Source: Paludibacter sp.
GTDB lineage: Bacteria > Bacteroidota > Bacteroidia > Bacteroidales > Paludibacteraceae
Assembly (NCBI GenBank): GCA_019163375.1
Contig: JAFLKK010000001.1
Span: forward strand, 186,283 to 250,282
DNA length: 64,000 bases
Direction of reading: 5' to 3'
Part shown: positions 17,183-25,275 of the stretch, in pieces
Position numbering within the stretch: position 1 is the stretch's first letter
Layout: each line of letters starts with the position of its first letter
Translations under genes and position numbers: made by a program
The notes under the pieces: generated by a model
Databases searched by the model: none
What the model was told of the DNA's origin: nothing
Seen by the model: the letters and a program-made list of their open reading frames with translations, nothing else

Positions 17183-17209
17183 GGACAGGTGGTAACCTGT
17201 CCTTTTTTT
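17183..17209 (+). terminator. Terminator with GGACAGGT palindrome
   Basis: An 8-bp stem (GGACAGGT / ACCTGTCC) with a 4-base loop and seven T, 15 bases past the binding-protein stop. The stem sequence is the same GGACAGGT/ACCTGTCC core as the palindromes inserted in mutS2 at 48952-49027. Confidence 0.82.
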
Positions 17210-17346
17210 GTGCGCTTAGAGTTAATCATTAGCAATTAATATTGTACCTTTGGGCTCGAAAATGCTTTATATAGTCTAAAGCATTTTTACTGCTAAAAAG
17301 TAAATTTTGAGGAAAATATTACAGGCTTTTCAAATTAGATAATTCA

Positions 17347-18342
17347 ATGAAGTCCCGTTCTCTCATATTATTCATTGCCCTTTCGCTTCTTGCGATAGGT
17401 CTTTTCCTTGCCGATTTGGCTTGGGGAAGCATTCATATATCGTTAAGCGAGATTATTTCCGTTTTTTTCGGAAAAGGTGCCGAAGGGATCAACTCAGAGA
17501 TATTGCTCAACTTCCGGTTACCGAAAGCCATTACAGCTGTGTTGGCGGGTGCTTCGCTGTCGGTGGCTGGCTTGATGATGCAAACGCTGTTCCGCAATCC
17601 GTTAGCCGATCCGTATATTTTGGGTGTCAGCTCCGGAGCCAGTTTGGGTGTTGCATTGGTCATGATGGCAGCAGCTTTTCTGCCGGTTGCCTTTGTCAGC
17701 AGCGGTTGGGCATTGATTGCAGCGGCCATTATCGGAGCTTCTATTGTGTTGGTGTTGGTGGTGGGCGTTTCGTTTAAGGTCAATAATGCCGTTTCGCTGT
17801 TGATAGTGGGGATAATGTTTGGTACCATTGCAAGTTCGTTTGTGAGTGTGTTGCAGAATTTCAGCAATCCGGATGCCATAAAGTTGTTTGTAATGTGGAC
17901 TTTTGGTAGCTTAAGTGCAGTGACCTGGAATTATATGACTGTTCTGTTGCCGGTAGTACTCGTTGGATTAGGACTGGCATTTTATCTGCAAAAGAAACTC
18001 GATGGATTGTTGTTGGGTGAAAATTATGCGCGGGGTTTGGGTATTTCTATTACCAAAACCCGCTTTTTAATTGTACTAGCTACCGGACTTTTGGCAGGAG
18101 GGATAACGGCATTTACTGGGCCGATAGCGTTTGTAGGTGTAGCTATTCCCCATATTGCACGTGGAGTATTTCGCACCTCATTGCACCGTATTTTGTTGCC
18201 GGCCTGTGTGTTACTGGGGGCATCATTGTTGCTTGTTTGCGATATTATTTCGCAAATGCCAACGTATACCTTGCCTATTAATACCATAAGTGCACTGTTT
18301 GGAGCACCGATTATAATTTGGATAATACTTAAAAGACGATAA
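17347..18342 (+). CDS. FecCD/BtuC-family ABC permease
   Basis: A 331-residue permease with about ten helices, of the type II importers for siderophores, haem and vitamin B12. Family signatures are LNFRLPKAITAVLAGASLSVAG (about 57-77), MQTLFRNPLADPYILGVSSGA, the LLLGENYARGLGI coupling segment that meets the ATPase, and GPIAFVGVAIPHIAR. It would form a homodimer. It lies downstream of the binding lipoprotein and 73 bases before the ATPase gene. That gap is almost wholly a 27-bp inverted repeat. Confidence 0.92.
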   Translation: MKSRSLILFIALSLLAIGLFLADLAWGSIHISLSEIISVFFGKGAEGINSEILLNFRLPKAITAVLAGASLSVAGLMMQTLFRNPLADPYILGVSSGASLGVALVMMAAAFLPVAFVSSGWALIAAAIIGASIVLVLVVGVSFKVNNAVSLLIVGIMFGTIASSFVSVLQNFSNPDAIKLFVMWTFGSLSAVTWNYMTVLLPVVLVGLGLAFYLQKKLDGLLLGENYARGLGISITKTRFLIVLATGLLAGGITAFTGPIAFVGVAIPHIARGVFRTSLHRILLPACVLLGASLLLVCDIISQMPTYTLPINTISALFGAPIIIWIILKRR

Positions 18343-18345
18343 TAC

Positions 18346-18410
18346 CAGTTATCAGTAAACAGTTATCAGTAATCGATAACTATTTACTGATAACTGTTTA
18401 CTGATAACTG
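18346..18410. repeat. Perfect 27-bp inverted repeat between permease and ATPase genes
   Basis: The left arm (18346-18372) begins CAGTTATCAGTAAACAG. The right arm (18384-18410) is its exact reverse complement, ending in CTGATAACTG. The loop is 11 bases. It ends 5 bases before the ATPase start codon, so in RNA it could fold over the translation start. It lacks a T-tract and so is not a classical terminator. Confidence 0.9.
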
Positions 18411-18415
18411 AGCTA

Positions 18416-19390
18416 ATGAGCATTCTAACCACACAAAACCTATCCATCGGATATTCCAAAAAAGGAAAGACCGACATTATACAATCCGACTTGCAACTGA
18501 GTTTGCGAGCGGGTGAATTGGTGTGTTTGATTGGTCCGAATGGAAGCGGAAAATCTACTTTGCTGCGTACCTTGGCCGGGTTGCAGAAACCGTTAGCTGG
18601 AAAAACGAAAATAGATGGTGATGAAACCGCTAAGCTTTCGCAACATGAAAAGGCATTGCTTATTGCGCTAGTGTTGACCGAGCGTGTGGACATTGAAAAT
18701 GCAACGGTGTACAATATTGTATCGCTCGGACGGCATCCGCATAGCAGTTGGTGGGGTAATATGAGTGAGGAAGAGGATGCGTTTATTCATGAAGTGATAG
18801 CAATGGTACATTTGGAACACAAAGCGCATAGTTTCCTGAGCGAACTATCCGACGGTGAACGCCAACGCGCCATGATAGCCAAAGCACTTGCGCAGGATAC
18901 CCCTATTATCTTGCTTGATGAGCCAACTGCGCATCTTGACTTACCCAACCGTGTAGAGATTATGCTTTTGCTTCATAAGCTGGCACACAAAACTCAAAAG
19001 GCAATATTACTCTCTACGCACGAACTGGATTTGGCCTTGCAAGCTGCTGATCGCATCTGGCTTATTAGTGCCGAACATGGTGTGGAATGTGGTGTGCCCG
19101 AAGATTTGGTATTTAATGGTAGTTTTAATCGGGCTTTCGAGAGTAGGGCTTACTATTTTAATGCTGCTAATGGTAATTTTTCGATGAATTACCCGATGAC
19201 TAAAAGTGTATGGGTTTCGGGCGATAAAACGCGCATGTACTGGACGCTGCGGGCATTGGCACGTGGTGGATATATGGTGGAGCAGAATGCAGATATACAT
19301 ATTTTGGTAACCGAAGATGGATGGCAAATGGATAATAAGAATATTTCGACCATCGAAGAGCTTTTGAGTAAATTGAATGATTACGCGTGA
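18416..19390 (+). CDS. FecE/BtuD-family ABC ATPase
   Basis: A 324-residue ATPase powering the FecCD-type permease. Walker A is GPNGSGKSTLLRT (about 40-52). The signature is LSDGERQRAMIAKAL. Walker B is IILLDEPTAHLDLP, and the switch histidine is in LLSTHELDLAL. The catalytic domain ends near 250. The last 75 residues (from MTKSVWVSGDKTRMYW) are an extension with an added alpha/beta domain of unknown role, which makes the protein longer than the usual 255-265. The start is 5 bases from the long inverted repeat, so hairpin-mediated control of its translation is possible. Confidence 0.92.
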   Translation: MSILTTQNLSIGYSKKGKTDIIQSDLQLSLRAGELVCLIGPNGSGKSTLLRTLAGLQKPLAGKTKIDGDETAKLSQHEKALLIALVLTERVDIENATVYNIVSLGRHPHSSWWGNMSEEEDAFIHEVIAMVHLEHKAHSFLSELSDGERQRAMIAKALAQDTPIILLDEPTAHLDLPNRVEIMLLLHKLAHKTQKAILLSTHELDLALQAADRIWLISAEHGVECGVPEDLVFNGSFNRAFESRAYYFNAANGNFSMNYPMTKSVWVSGDKTRMYWTLRALARGGYMVEQNADIHILVTEDGWQMDNKNISTIEELLSKLNDYA

Positions 19391-19503
19391 TTTTTTTTAT
19401 AAGAATGCTATGATAGTTAATTCGAATTATCTAATTGCATGTTGGTAAGTAACGATGTTTTAAAATCTATTTCTGAAAGCAAAATACGGATAAGCAATCT
19501 TAT

Positions 19504-19536
19504 AACTTGTAACCGTTTCCTTGTAACTAGTAACTA
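19504..19536 (+). repeat. Start-proximal repeat (CTTGTAAC type)
   Basis: AACTTGTAACC and TTGTAACTAGTAACTA flank a short spacer and end 5 bases before the TonB receptor ATG. It is related to the repeat before engB. Confidence 0.55.
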
Positions 19537-19541
19537 TCTGC

Positions 19542-22019
19542 ATGAATAAAAAACTTCTATATACATTTCTATTTTTACTCTTTATGCTAGCCGTTACTGC
19601 GCAAACAAAAGTGCGCATCTACGGCTATATTATTGACCCTAGTAACAGAGGGGTAGAATCGGCAAATGTGTATATCGAAGGTACAAAGGTTGGAACTTCT
19701 ACTAATCAAAACGGATATTACGAACTCAATGTTGTGTTGAAGGATTCGGCAACGCTTATTTATTCCCGAATAGGCTATCGAACAATTAAGCACACAATTT
19801 CTCCAACTAAAAAGATACTTCAAATATCTGTTGAACTTCCTACTTTAAGTACTGAAATTGGTGAGCTGAATGTGGTGGGACAACGCCGACAGATGTCTTC
19901 GCTTGATGTTGTTGATGCTTCCAAATACCGGCACATGCCCAATACTAATGGCGGTATTGAGTCACTTCTGATTACTTTCGCAGGGGTTAATTCCAGCAAT
20001 GAGCTCAGTTCGCAATACAATGTGCGTGGTGGTAACTTCGACGAGAACATCGTGTATGTAAATGGTATAGAAATTTATCGACCATTATTGGTTCGTGCCG
20101 GTGAGCAGGAGGGTTTGAGTTTTATTAACCCCGATATGGTCAGTAATGTGGCATTTTCGGCCGGTGGTTTCGATGCAAAATATGGCGATAAAATGTCGTC
20201 GGTGTTGGATATAAGCTACAAGAAACCAACCCAATTTGAGGCTACAGCTGCGGTCAGTTTGCTAGGTGCTTCGGCTTATTTGGGTACAGCCAACAAACGA
20301 TTCACGCAAATGCACGGGATACGCTACAAAACCTCTGCCTCTTTGCTTGGAACTCTCGATACCAAAGGCGAGTACAGTCCGGCATTTCTCGATTATCAAA
20401 CCTATCTCACTTACCAGTTGAAACCCAAATGGGACGTTACTTTCCTGGGTAATTTTTCTCAGAATTCGTACCAATTTAAACCTCAGGATCGCGAAACTGC
20501 TTTTGGTACATACACCACCGTTCGAAAGTTGAAAGTCTATTTCGATGGACAGGAAAAAGACCTGTTTCGGACTGCTTTTGGAGCCTTCACATTGAATTAT
20601 AAACCTATCGAAGGTATGAAGTTAAGTTTGTTGGTGTCGGCCTTTCATACCAACGAAAGCGAAAACTACGATATTCTTGGTGAATATGTATTGAGCGCAG
20701 TGAATACAGAACCTGATCCTCAGGCGGAAACCGGTGAGGTGCTGGGTGTGGGTAAATATCAACAACATGCCCGAAACACATTGGAAGCTACTGTTGCCAA
20801 TGTTGCTCATTTGGGTGAATATGACGTGAATGCACATAAAATGCGTTGGGGATTGACACTTCAGAATGAAATTATTGACGATAAAATAAGTGAGTGGGAG
20901 TGGCGCGATTCGGTGGGATACTCGCTTCCGTTTAGCAATAGTCAGGTGAATTTGTACTACAATATGAAATCGTCTAATCGCCTTTCTACATGGCGTACAA
21001 CTGCGTTCTATCAAGATACTTACAAATGGAGTTCGAAGGCTGGATCCTTCTCGCTTACTGGCGGCTTGAGGGCTAATTATTGGACGTTTAATGAGCAATT
21101 ATTGATTAGTCCGCGTATGGCAGTTTCATTTTTGCCTGTCGGGAAGCACGATTTTAGTTTTCGTTTTGCCACAGGGCTTTATTATCAGGCACCTTTTTAT
21201 AAAGAAATTCGCGATACGGATACAGACGCATTGGGCAATGTAAATATCAGTCTGAACAAGAATATCAAAGCACAGCGCGCTTTTCATTTTGTGCTTGGTG
21301 GCGATAATTATTTTCGTGCCTGGGGGCGACCGTTCAAGTTTACCACAGAAGCTTATTTAAAGTTGATGGACAGGGTAATTTCATACTCTGTGGATAATGT
21401 CCGTATTTTGTATTCGGGCAAAAATGATGCAAAGGCTTATACAGCCGGCATTGATTTTAAACTGTTTGGAGAACTTGTTCCCGGAACCGATTCGTGGATA
21501 AATCTTTCGTTGATGAATTCGAAGCAGGATATTATAGGTGATTCTTATGTGGATAAGACCTACGATTATGAAGGAAATCTTATTTCAACCAAAACAGTTC
21601 ATCCCAAATGGGTGTCAAGCCCGAGTGAGCAACGTTTTGCTTTTTCGATGTTGATGCAGGATTATTTTCCCAATAATCCAAAGTATAAACTTCAATTGAA
21701 ATTTATCTGGTCGGATGGCTTGCCTTTCGGACCACCCCGAAATGTACAATATCGAAGTGCTTTCCGTACGCCACTTTACCGTCGTGTGGATATTGGCATT
21801 TCGCGAATGTTGGTGAATTCCACTGATAATCTGATGAATAAACCTATGATGGAACATGTCAAAAGTATTTGGCTCAATTTTGAAGTGTTCAATCTAATGG
21901 GCTTCAAAAATGTAAATTCGTACTATTGGGTAACCGATATTTATAACCACCAAATGGCTGTACCGAATTATCTCACCGGTCGACAGTTGAATCTGAAAGT
22001 TATGGTGGATTTGAAGTAA
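19542..22019 (+). CDS. TonB-dependent outer-membrane receptor
   Basis: An 825-residue receptor. A signal peptide (residues 1-20, ending AVTA) is followed by a carboxypeptidase-regulatory-like domain (about 22-105: GYIIDPSNRGVESANVYIEG, NQNGYYELNV). The plug domain (about 115-230) includes NVRGGNFDENIVYVNGIEIYRP, and a beta-barrel runs to the end. The long SusC/RagA-specific features are not evident and no SusD gene follows. The position after a binding protein, permease and ATPase suggests it imports the same ligand, energised by TonB/ExbBD encoded elsewhere. The ATG at 19542 gives a proper signal peptide. Confidence 0.9.
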   Translation: MNKKLLYTFLFLLFMLAVTAQTKVRIYGYIIDPSNRGVESANVYIEGTKVGTSTNQNGYYELNVVLKDSATLIYSRIGYRTIKHTISPTKKILQISVELPTLSTEIGELNVVGQRRQMSSLDVVDASKYRHMPNTNGGIESLLITFAGVNSSNELSSQYNVRGGNFDENIVYVNGIEIYRPLLVRAGEQEGLSFINPDMVSNVAFSAGGFDAKYGDKMSSVLDISYKKPTQFEATAAVSLLGASAYLGTANKRFTQMHGIRYKTSASLLGTLDTKGEYSPAFLDYQTYLTYQLKPKWDVTFLGNFSQNSYQFKPQDRETAFGTYTTVRKLKVYFDGQEKDLFRTAFGAFTLNYKPIEGMKLSLLVSAFHTNESENYDILGEYVLSAVNTEPDPQAETGEVLGVGKYQQHARNTLEATVANVAHLGEYDVNAHKMRWGLTLQNEIIDDKISEWEWRDSVGYSLPFSNSQVNLYYNMKSSNRLSTWRTTAFYQDTYKWSSKAGSFSLTGGLRANYWTFNEQLLISPRMAVSFLPVGKHDFSFRFATGLYYQAPFYKEIRDTDTDALGNVNISLNKNIKAQRAFHFVLGGDNYFRAWGRPFKFTTEAYLKLMDRVISYSVDNVRILYSGKNDAKAYTAGIDFKLFGELVPGTDSWINLSLMNSKQDIIGDSYVDKTYDYEGNLISTKTVHPKWVSSPSEQRFAFSMLMQDYFPNNPKYKLQLKFIWSDGLPFGPPRNVQYRSAFRTPLYRRVDIGISRMLVNSTDNLMNKPMMEHVKSIWLNFEVFNLMGFKNVNSYYWVTDIYNHQMAVPNYLTGRQLNLKVMVDLK

Positions 22020-22122
22020 TTTTCGTTAGGTAGATATTCGTTTGTAACTATCTGTCGTCTACCAACTCACTACTCACTTTCAACTTGTAAGCAAATTCCT
22101 TTTTTAATCGGGTAAATTTCGC

Positions 22123-22130
22123 TAATTTTG
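22123..22130 (+). promoter_or_regulatory. Promoter -7 element of aminotransferase gene
   Basis: TAATTTTG matches TAnnTTTG, 84 bases before the ATG at 22214. The leader also carries GATAACTGCTAACTG just before the start (22195-22209). Confidence 0.5.
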
Positions 22131-22213
22131 CAGCAATTATTCGAATTACTAATTTCAGTTCTGCGGTGCCGTGATTTCTCATGACGCTAATGGCTGATAA
22201 CTGCTAACTGAAA

Positions 22214-23413
22214 ATGCCACACACATCGCAACGCGGGCAAGCAATGCCCGAATCGCCTATTCGTAAATTAGTACCTCTTGCCGATAAAGCTAAGGCTCGT
22301 GGTATTAAAGTGTACCATCTCAATATCGGACAACCCGATTTGAAAACTCCACAAGTGGCCTTGGATGCGATTAGAAATATAGATCGTACCGTGTTGGAAT
22401 ACAGCCCGAGTGATGGAATAAAAAGTCTTAGAACAAAACTGGCGGCGTATTATCATACCTTTAATATCGACGTTACAGAAGAAGATATCATTATAACAAC
22501 CGGTGGCTCTGAAGCGGTAAATTTTGCTTTTATGAGCTGTCTTGATCCGGGCGACGAGATTATCGTTCCCGAGCCTGCCTATGCAAACTATACTGCCTTT
22601 GCCATTGCTGCCGGTGCAGTAGTAAAGCCTGTGGTGTCTACCATCGAAGAAGGATTTGCGTTGCCTCATGTTGATAAATTTGAAGAGCTTATCACTTCCA
22701 AAACAAAAGGAATTCTGATTTGCAACCCGAATAATCCAACCGGATATTTATATACCCGTGCGGAAATGAATAAAATACGCGATCTGGTGAAAAAGTACGA
22801 TTTGTACCTGTTTTCTGATGAAGTATATCGCGAATTTTGTTATACCGGAGCGCCTTATATTTCAGCCTTTCACTTGGATGGTATTGAGGAAAATGTGGTG
22901 TTGATTGATTCGGTTTCAAAACGTTATAGCATGACCGGTGTGCGCATTGGGGCATTGGTAACTAAAAATAAAGAAGTTCGCAAGAATGTGATGAAGTTCT
23001 GTCAGGCACGTTTAAGTCCACCCTTGTTGGGTCAGATTGCCTCGGAGGCTGCAATGAATACATCGCCTGAATATATGCTCGAAATGTACAACGAATACGT
23101 TGAACGTCGTAAATTTTTGATCGATGGTTTGAATCGTATTCCGGGTGTTTATTCTCCCATTCCAATGGGTGCCTTCTACACCGTTGCTCGCTTGCCGGTT
23201 GATGATGCAGACAAATTTTGCTCGTGGCTTCTTTCCGATTTCGAATACGAGGGTTACACAGTGATGATGGCTCCGGCTTCCGGTTTTTATACTATCGATG
23301 GTTACGGAAAAGATGAAGTCCGTATCGCTTACGTATTGGACAAGGAAGACCTGAAACATGCGCTAATTGTTCTTGGCAAAGCACTTCAGGCTTATCCGGG
23401 AAAAACGATCTAA
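22214..23413 (+). CDS. PLP-dependent class I/II aminotransferase (aspartate aminotransferase-like)
   Basis: A 399-residue fold-type I PLP enzyme. LNIGQPDLKTP lies in the N-terminal arm. TGGSEAVNF is the phosphate-binding loop. NPNNPTGYLYTRAEM and DEVYREFCY carry the cofactor-contacting Asn, Asp and Tyr. The Schiff-base lysine is in SVSKRYSMTGVRIG. The C-terminal part has FCSWLL and VRIAYVL with the carboxylate-binding Arg. It transfers amino groups between an amino acid, probably aspartate, and 2-oxoglutarate. It is 12 bases upstream of the LolC/E-like permease gene. Confidence 0.88.
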   Translation: MPHTSQRGQAMPESPIRKLVPLADKAKARGIKVYHLNIGQPDLKTPQVALDAIRNIDRTVLEYSPSDGIKSLRTKLAAYYHTFNIDVTEEDIIITTGGSEAVNFAFMSCLDPGDEIIVPEPAYANYTAFAIAAGAVVKPVVSTIEEGFALPHVDKFEELITSKTKGILICNPNNPTGYLYTRAEMNKIRDLVKKYDLYLFSDEVYREFCYTGAPYISAFHLDGIEENVVLIDSVSKRYSMTGVRIGALVTKNKEVRKNVMKFCQARLSPPLLGQIASEAAMNTSPEYMLEMYNEYVERRKFLIDGLNRIPGVYSPIPMGAFYTVARLPVDDADKFCSWLLSDFEYEGYTVMMAPASGFYTIDGYGKDEVRIAYVLDKEDLKHALIVLGKALQAYPGKTI

Positions 23414-23425
23414 CAAAAAACAACA

Positions 23426-24667
23426 TTGAATTTAGAATATTTTATAGCTAAACGCATCCATTTTCAGCAGGGCAAGAAGAATGTTTCTCGTCCTGCTGTA
23501 CGTATTGCCACTATTGGTATTGCCCTTGGGTTGGCTGTAATGATTATTTCGGTGGCGGTAGTCATTGGGTTTAAAAACGAAATAAGAAATAAAACAATTG
23601 GTTTCGGCGGACATATCCAAATCACAAATTTTGACAATAACAACACTTATGCAATGAATCCTATCAAGGTAGACAATGCTTTGATTAAAAAAATTGCGTC
23701 ACTCGATGGTGTTCGTCATGTAGAAAAATTTGCAACCAAACCGGGAATTATCAAAACAGATACAGAATTTCAGGGAATTGTGATCAAAGGTGTTGATGCT
23801 AATTTCGATTGGAATTTTTTCAAATCGAATCTGGTGGAAGGCCGAATTATTGATGTTTCTGATTCTACGGCAAGTAAAGAGGTTGTGTTATCGAAATACA
23901 TGGCTAATCTGCTGGGGTTGAAATTGGGCGACAGCTTTTTTACTTATTTTATTCAAGATCAGGTTCGTGCCCGGAAATTTAAAATTGTGGGCATTTATTC
24001 TACCAACTTTATTGAATACGATAAATTATTTCTTATTGCCGATATGCGTCAGGTGCAAGCCCTGAATGATTGGGATAAAGATTCATTTAGCGGATTGGAA
24101 GTGCTTATTTCCGATTTTGATCGAATAGATGAACTAGGTGATGCTGTTTATGATGCTACTGCTAATGTGTTTAATAATGAGGGATCCGCTTACTCTACTC
24201 AAACGATTAAACAAATTAGTCCTCAGATATTTGGGTGGCTCGATTTACTCGACATGAACGTTTGGGTAATTTTGTTTTTAATGCTCGCGGTCTCAGGTTT
24301 TAATATGATTTCGGGCTTGCTTATTCTTATTTTGGAACGCACAAACATGATTGGCATTCTAAAGTCTGTAGGTGCTACCAATTGGTCGGTGCGTAAAATC
24401 TTTTTGTATCATTCCTTTTTTCTTATTGGTAAAGGCATGTTGTGGGGTAATTTTATTGGACTTTCGCTCTGTGCTGTTCAGTACTTCACTGGTATAGTTC
24501 CCCTCGATCCGGAGGCTTATTACGTTGCTACTGTTCCGGTTTACTTCAACTGGTTATATATTGTTCTCCTCAATGTAGGTACGCTCATAGCTTCATTGCT
24601 TATGATGATCGGCCCATCGTATTTAATTACTAAAATCAATCCCGCCAAAATTATCAGATATGAGTAG
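23426..24667 (+). CDS. LolC/LolE-like ABC permease with TTG start
   Basis: A 413-residue MacB/FtsX-superfamily permease. One N-terminal helix (about 27-47, IATIGIALGLAVMIISVAVV) is followed by a periplasmic domain of about 220 residues and three C-terminal helices, with the family coupling motif ILERTNMIGILKSVGATNWSVRKIFL. It resembles LolC/E, which extract lipoproteins from the inner membrane, but no LolD ATPase is adjacent. The start must be TTG at 23426: the upstream in-frame codons run straight back to the previous gene's TAA, with no ATG or GTG, and MNLEYFIAKRI is the expected family N-terminus. Confidence 0.87.
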   Translation: MNLEYFIAKRIHFQQGKKNVSRPAVRIATIGIALGLAVMIISVAVVIGFKNEIRNKTIGFGGHIQITNFDNNNTYAMNPIKVDNALIKKIASLDGVRHVEKFATKPGIIKTDTEFQGIVIKGVDANFDWNFFKSNLVEGRIIDVSDSTASKEVVLSKYMANLLGLKLGDSFFTYFIQDQVRARKFKIVGIYSTNFIEYDKLFLIADMRQVQALNDWDKDSFSGLEVLISDFDRIDELGDAVYDATANVFNNEGSAYSTQTIKQISPQIFGWLDLLDMNVWVILFLMLAVSGFNMISGLLILILERTNMIGILKSVGATNWSVRKIFLYHSFFLIGKGMLWGNFIGLSLCAVQYFTGIVPLDPEAYYVATVPVYFNWLYIVLLNVGTLIASLLMMIGPSYLITKINPAKIIRYE

Positions 24668-24801
24668 GCAGTTTTATGTTTACTAACTTCTTTCAGATTG
24701 ATATTCTTCTCTTATATATGTCTATTTTACCGATCTAATTGATAAATCGGGAGTGTGATTTTCATCAAATCAGATGTTCAATCTTCCTTTTTTCTATCAG
24801 T

Positions 24802-24847
24802 TGTGTTATATAATGTTTATTTTTAGCTGTAATGTGTTATATAATGT
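24802..24847. repeat. 15-bp direct repeat, 31-bp period
   Basis: TGTGTTATATAATGT occurs exactly at 24802-24816 and again at 24833-24847, about three helical turns apart. It lies some 370 bases upstream of the mapped promoter of the signalling operon. It could be a pair of protein-binding sites. Confidence 0.7.
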
Positions 24848-24960
24848 AAATAAAATATTTGTTTACAATACTCTAATGCTTAATTGATCAACTACTCCCG
24901 TATTCTTAGCGCTGAAATATAAATATATGATTGTAGTTTAAATTACTACAACAAAGCTAA

Positions 24961-25000
24961 TTGACAAAAAGAACAATCTGTTAATTGTCTTTTTGTTTTT
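24961..25000 (+). terminator. Terminator-like hairpin with one bulge
   Basis: GACAAAAAGAACAAT pairs with ATTGTCTTTTTGT apart from one bulged base, and TTTTT follows. It probably terminates transcripts from the aminotransferase-permease unit or of an unseen small RNA. Confidence 0.55.
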
Positions 25001-25183
25001 ACTTATATATACCAATTTTTCTTTACATACGATAGATTCTGCTGGTGATATACTTTCTCTTTATTTAAGCCATTCATGTTTTCCAATGTGATATATAGCA
25101 ATTTGTTTGTTCTGATTGTCGTAATTTGTATTACAATAGCTTCTGATTCAGTTTGCTGTCTGTTTTTTCCAGCTCTTCCAAAT

Positions 25184-25216
25184 TTTGGAAAACTTAATTT
25201 ATTTGTTGTATATTTG
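25184..25216 (+). promoter_or_regulatory. Promoter of signalling operon
   Basis: TTTG (25184-25187) and TATATTTG (25209-25216) are separated by 21 bases, a full Bacteroidota promoter. It places the RNA start near 25222 and rules out a protein start at 25216. Confidence 0.75.
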
Positions 25217-25275
25217 TGTCGATAACAATAAAATCAGGATTCGTTTTTATAGGATACGTTTTTAAAATAGATAGA

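Larger units (their letters stand above)
24668..25183. other. Long AT-rich gap before signalling island
   Basis: No open frame of note lies between the permease and the receiver-HTH gene apart from the promoter at 25184. Visible structure is a 15-bp perfect direct repeat (24802 and 24833), a short palindrome GTAGT...ACTAC near 24935-24951, and a terminator-like hairpin at 24961-25000. The rest is AT-rich and unassigned. Confidence 0.6.

Noticed and set aside
18346-18410. CRISPR-like repeat or phage attachment site
   Set aside because: There are only two facing copies of a tandem word, no spacers and no cas or integrase genes nearby.
20622-21098. 158-codon antisense frame inside the TonB receptor gene
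   Set aside because: The sense strand encodes conserved barrel sequence; the antisense protein shows no motif, leader or promoter.
25216-25275. Longer N-terminus for the receiver-HTH protein starting at 25216
   Set aside because: The frame start coincides with the last base of a full consensus promoter, and MAKFRIYLVE at 25276 is a normal receiver start.
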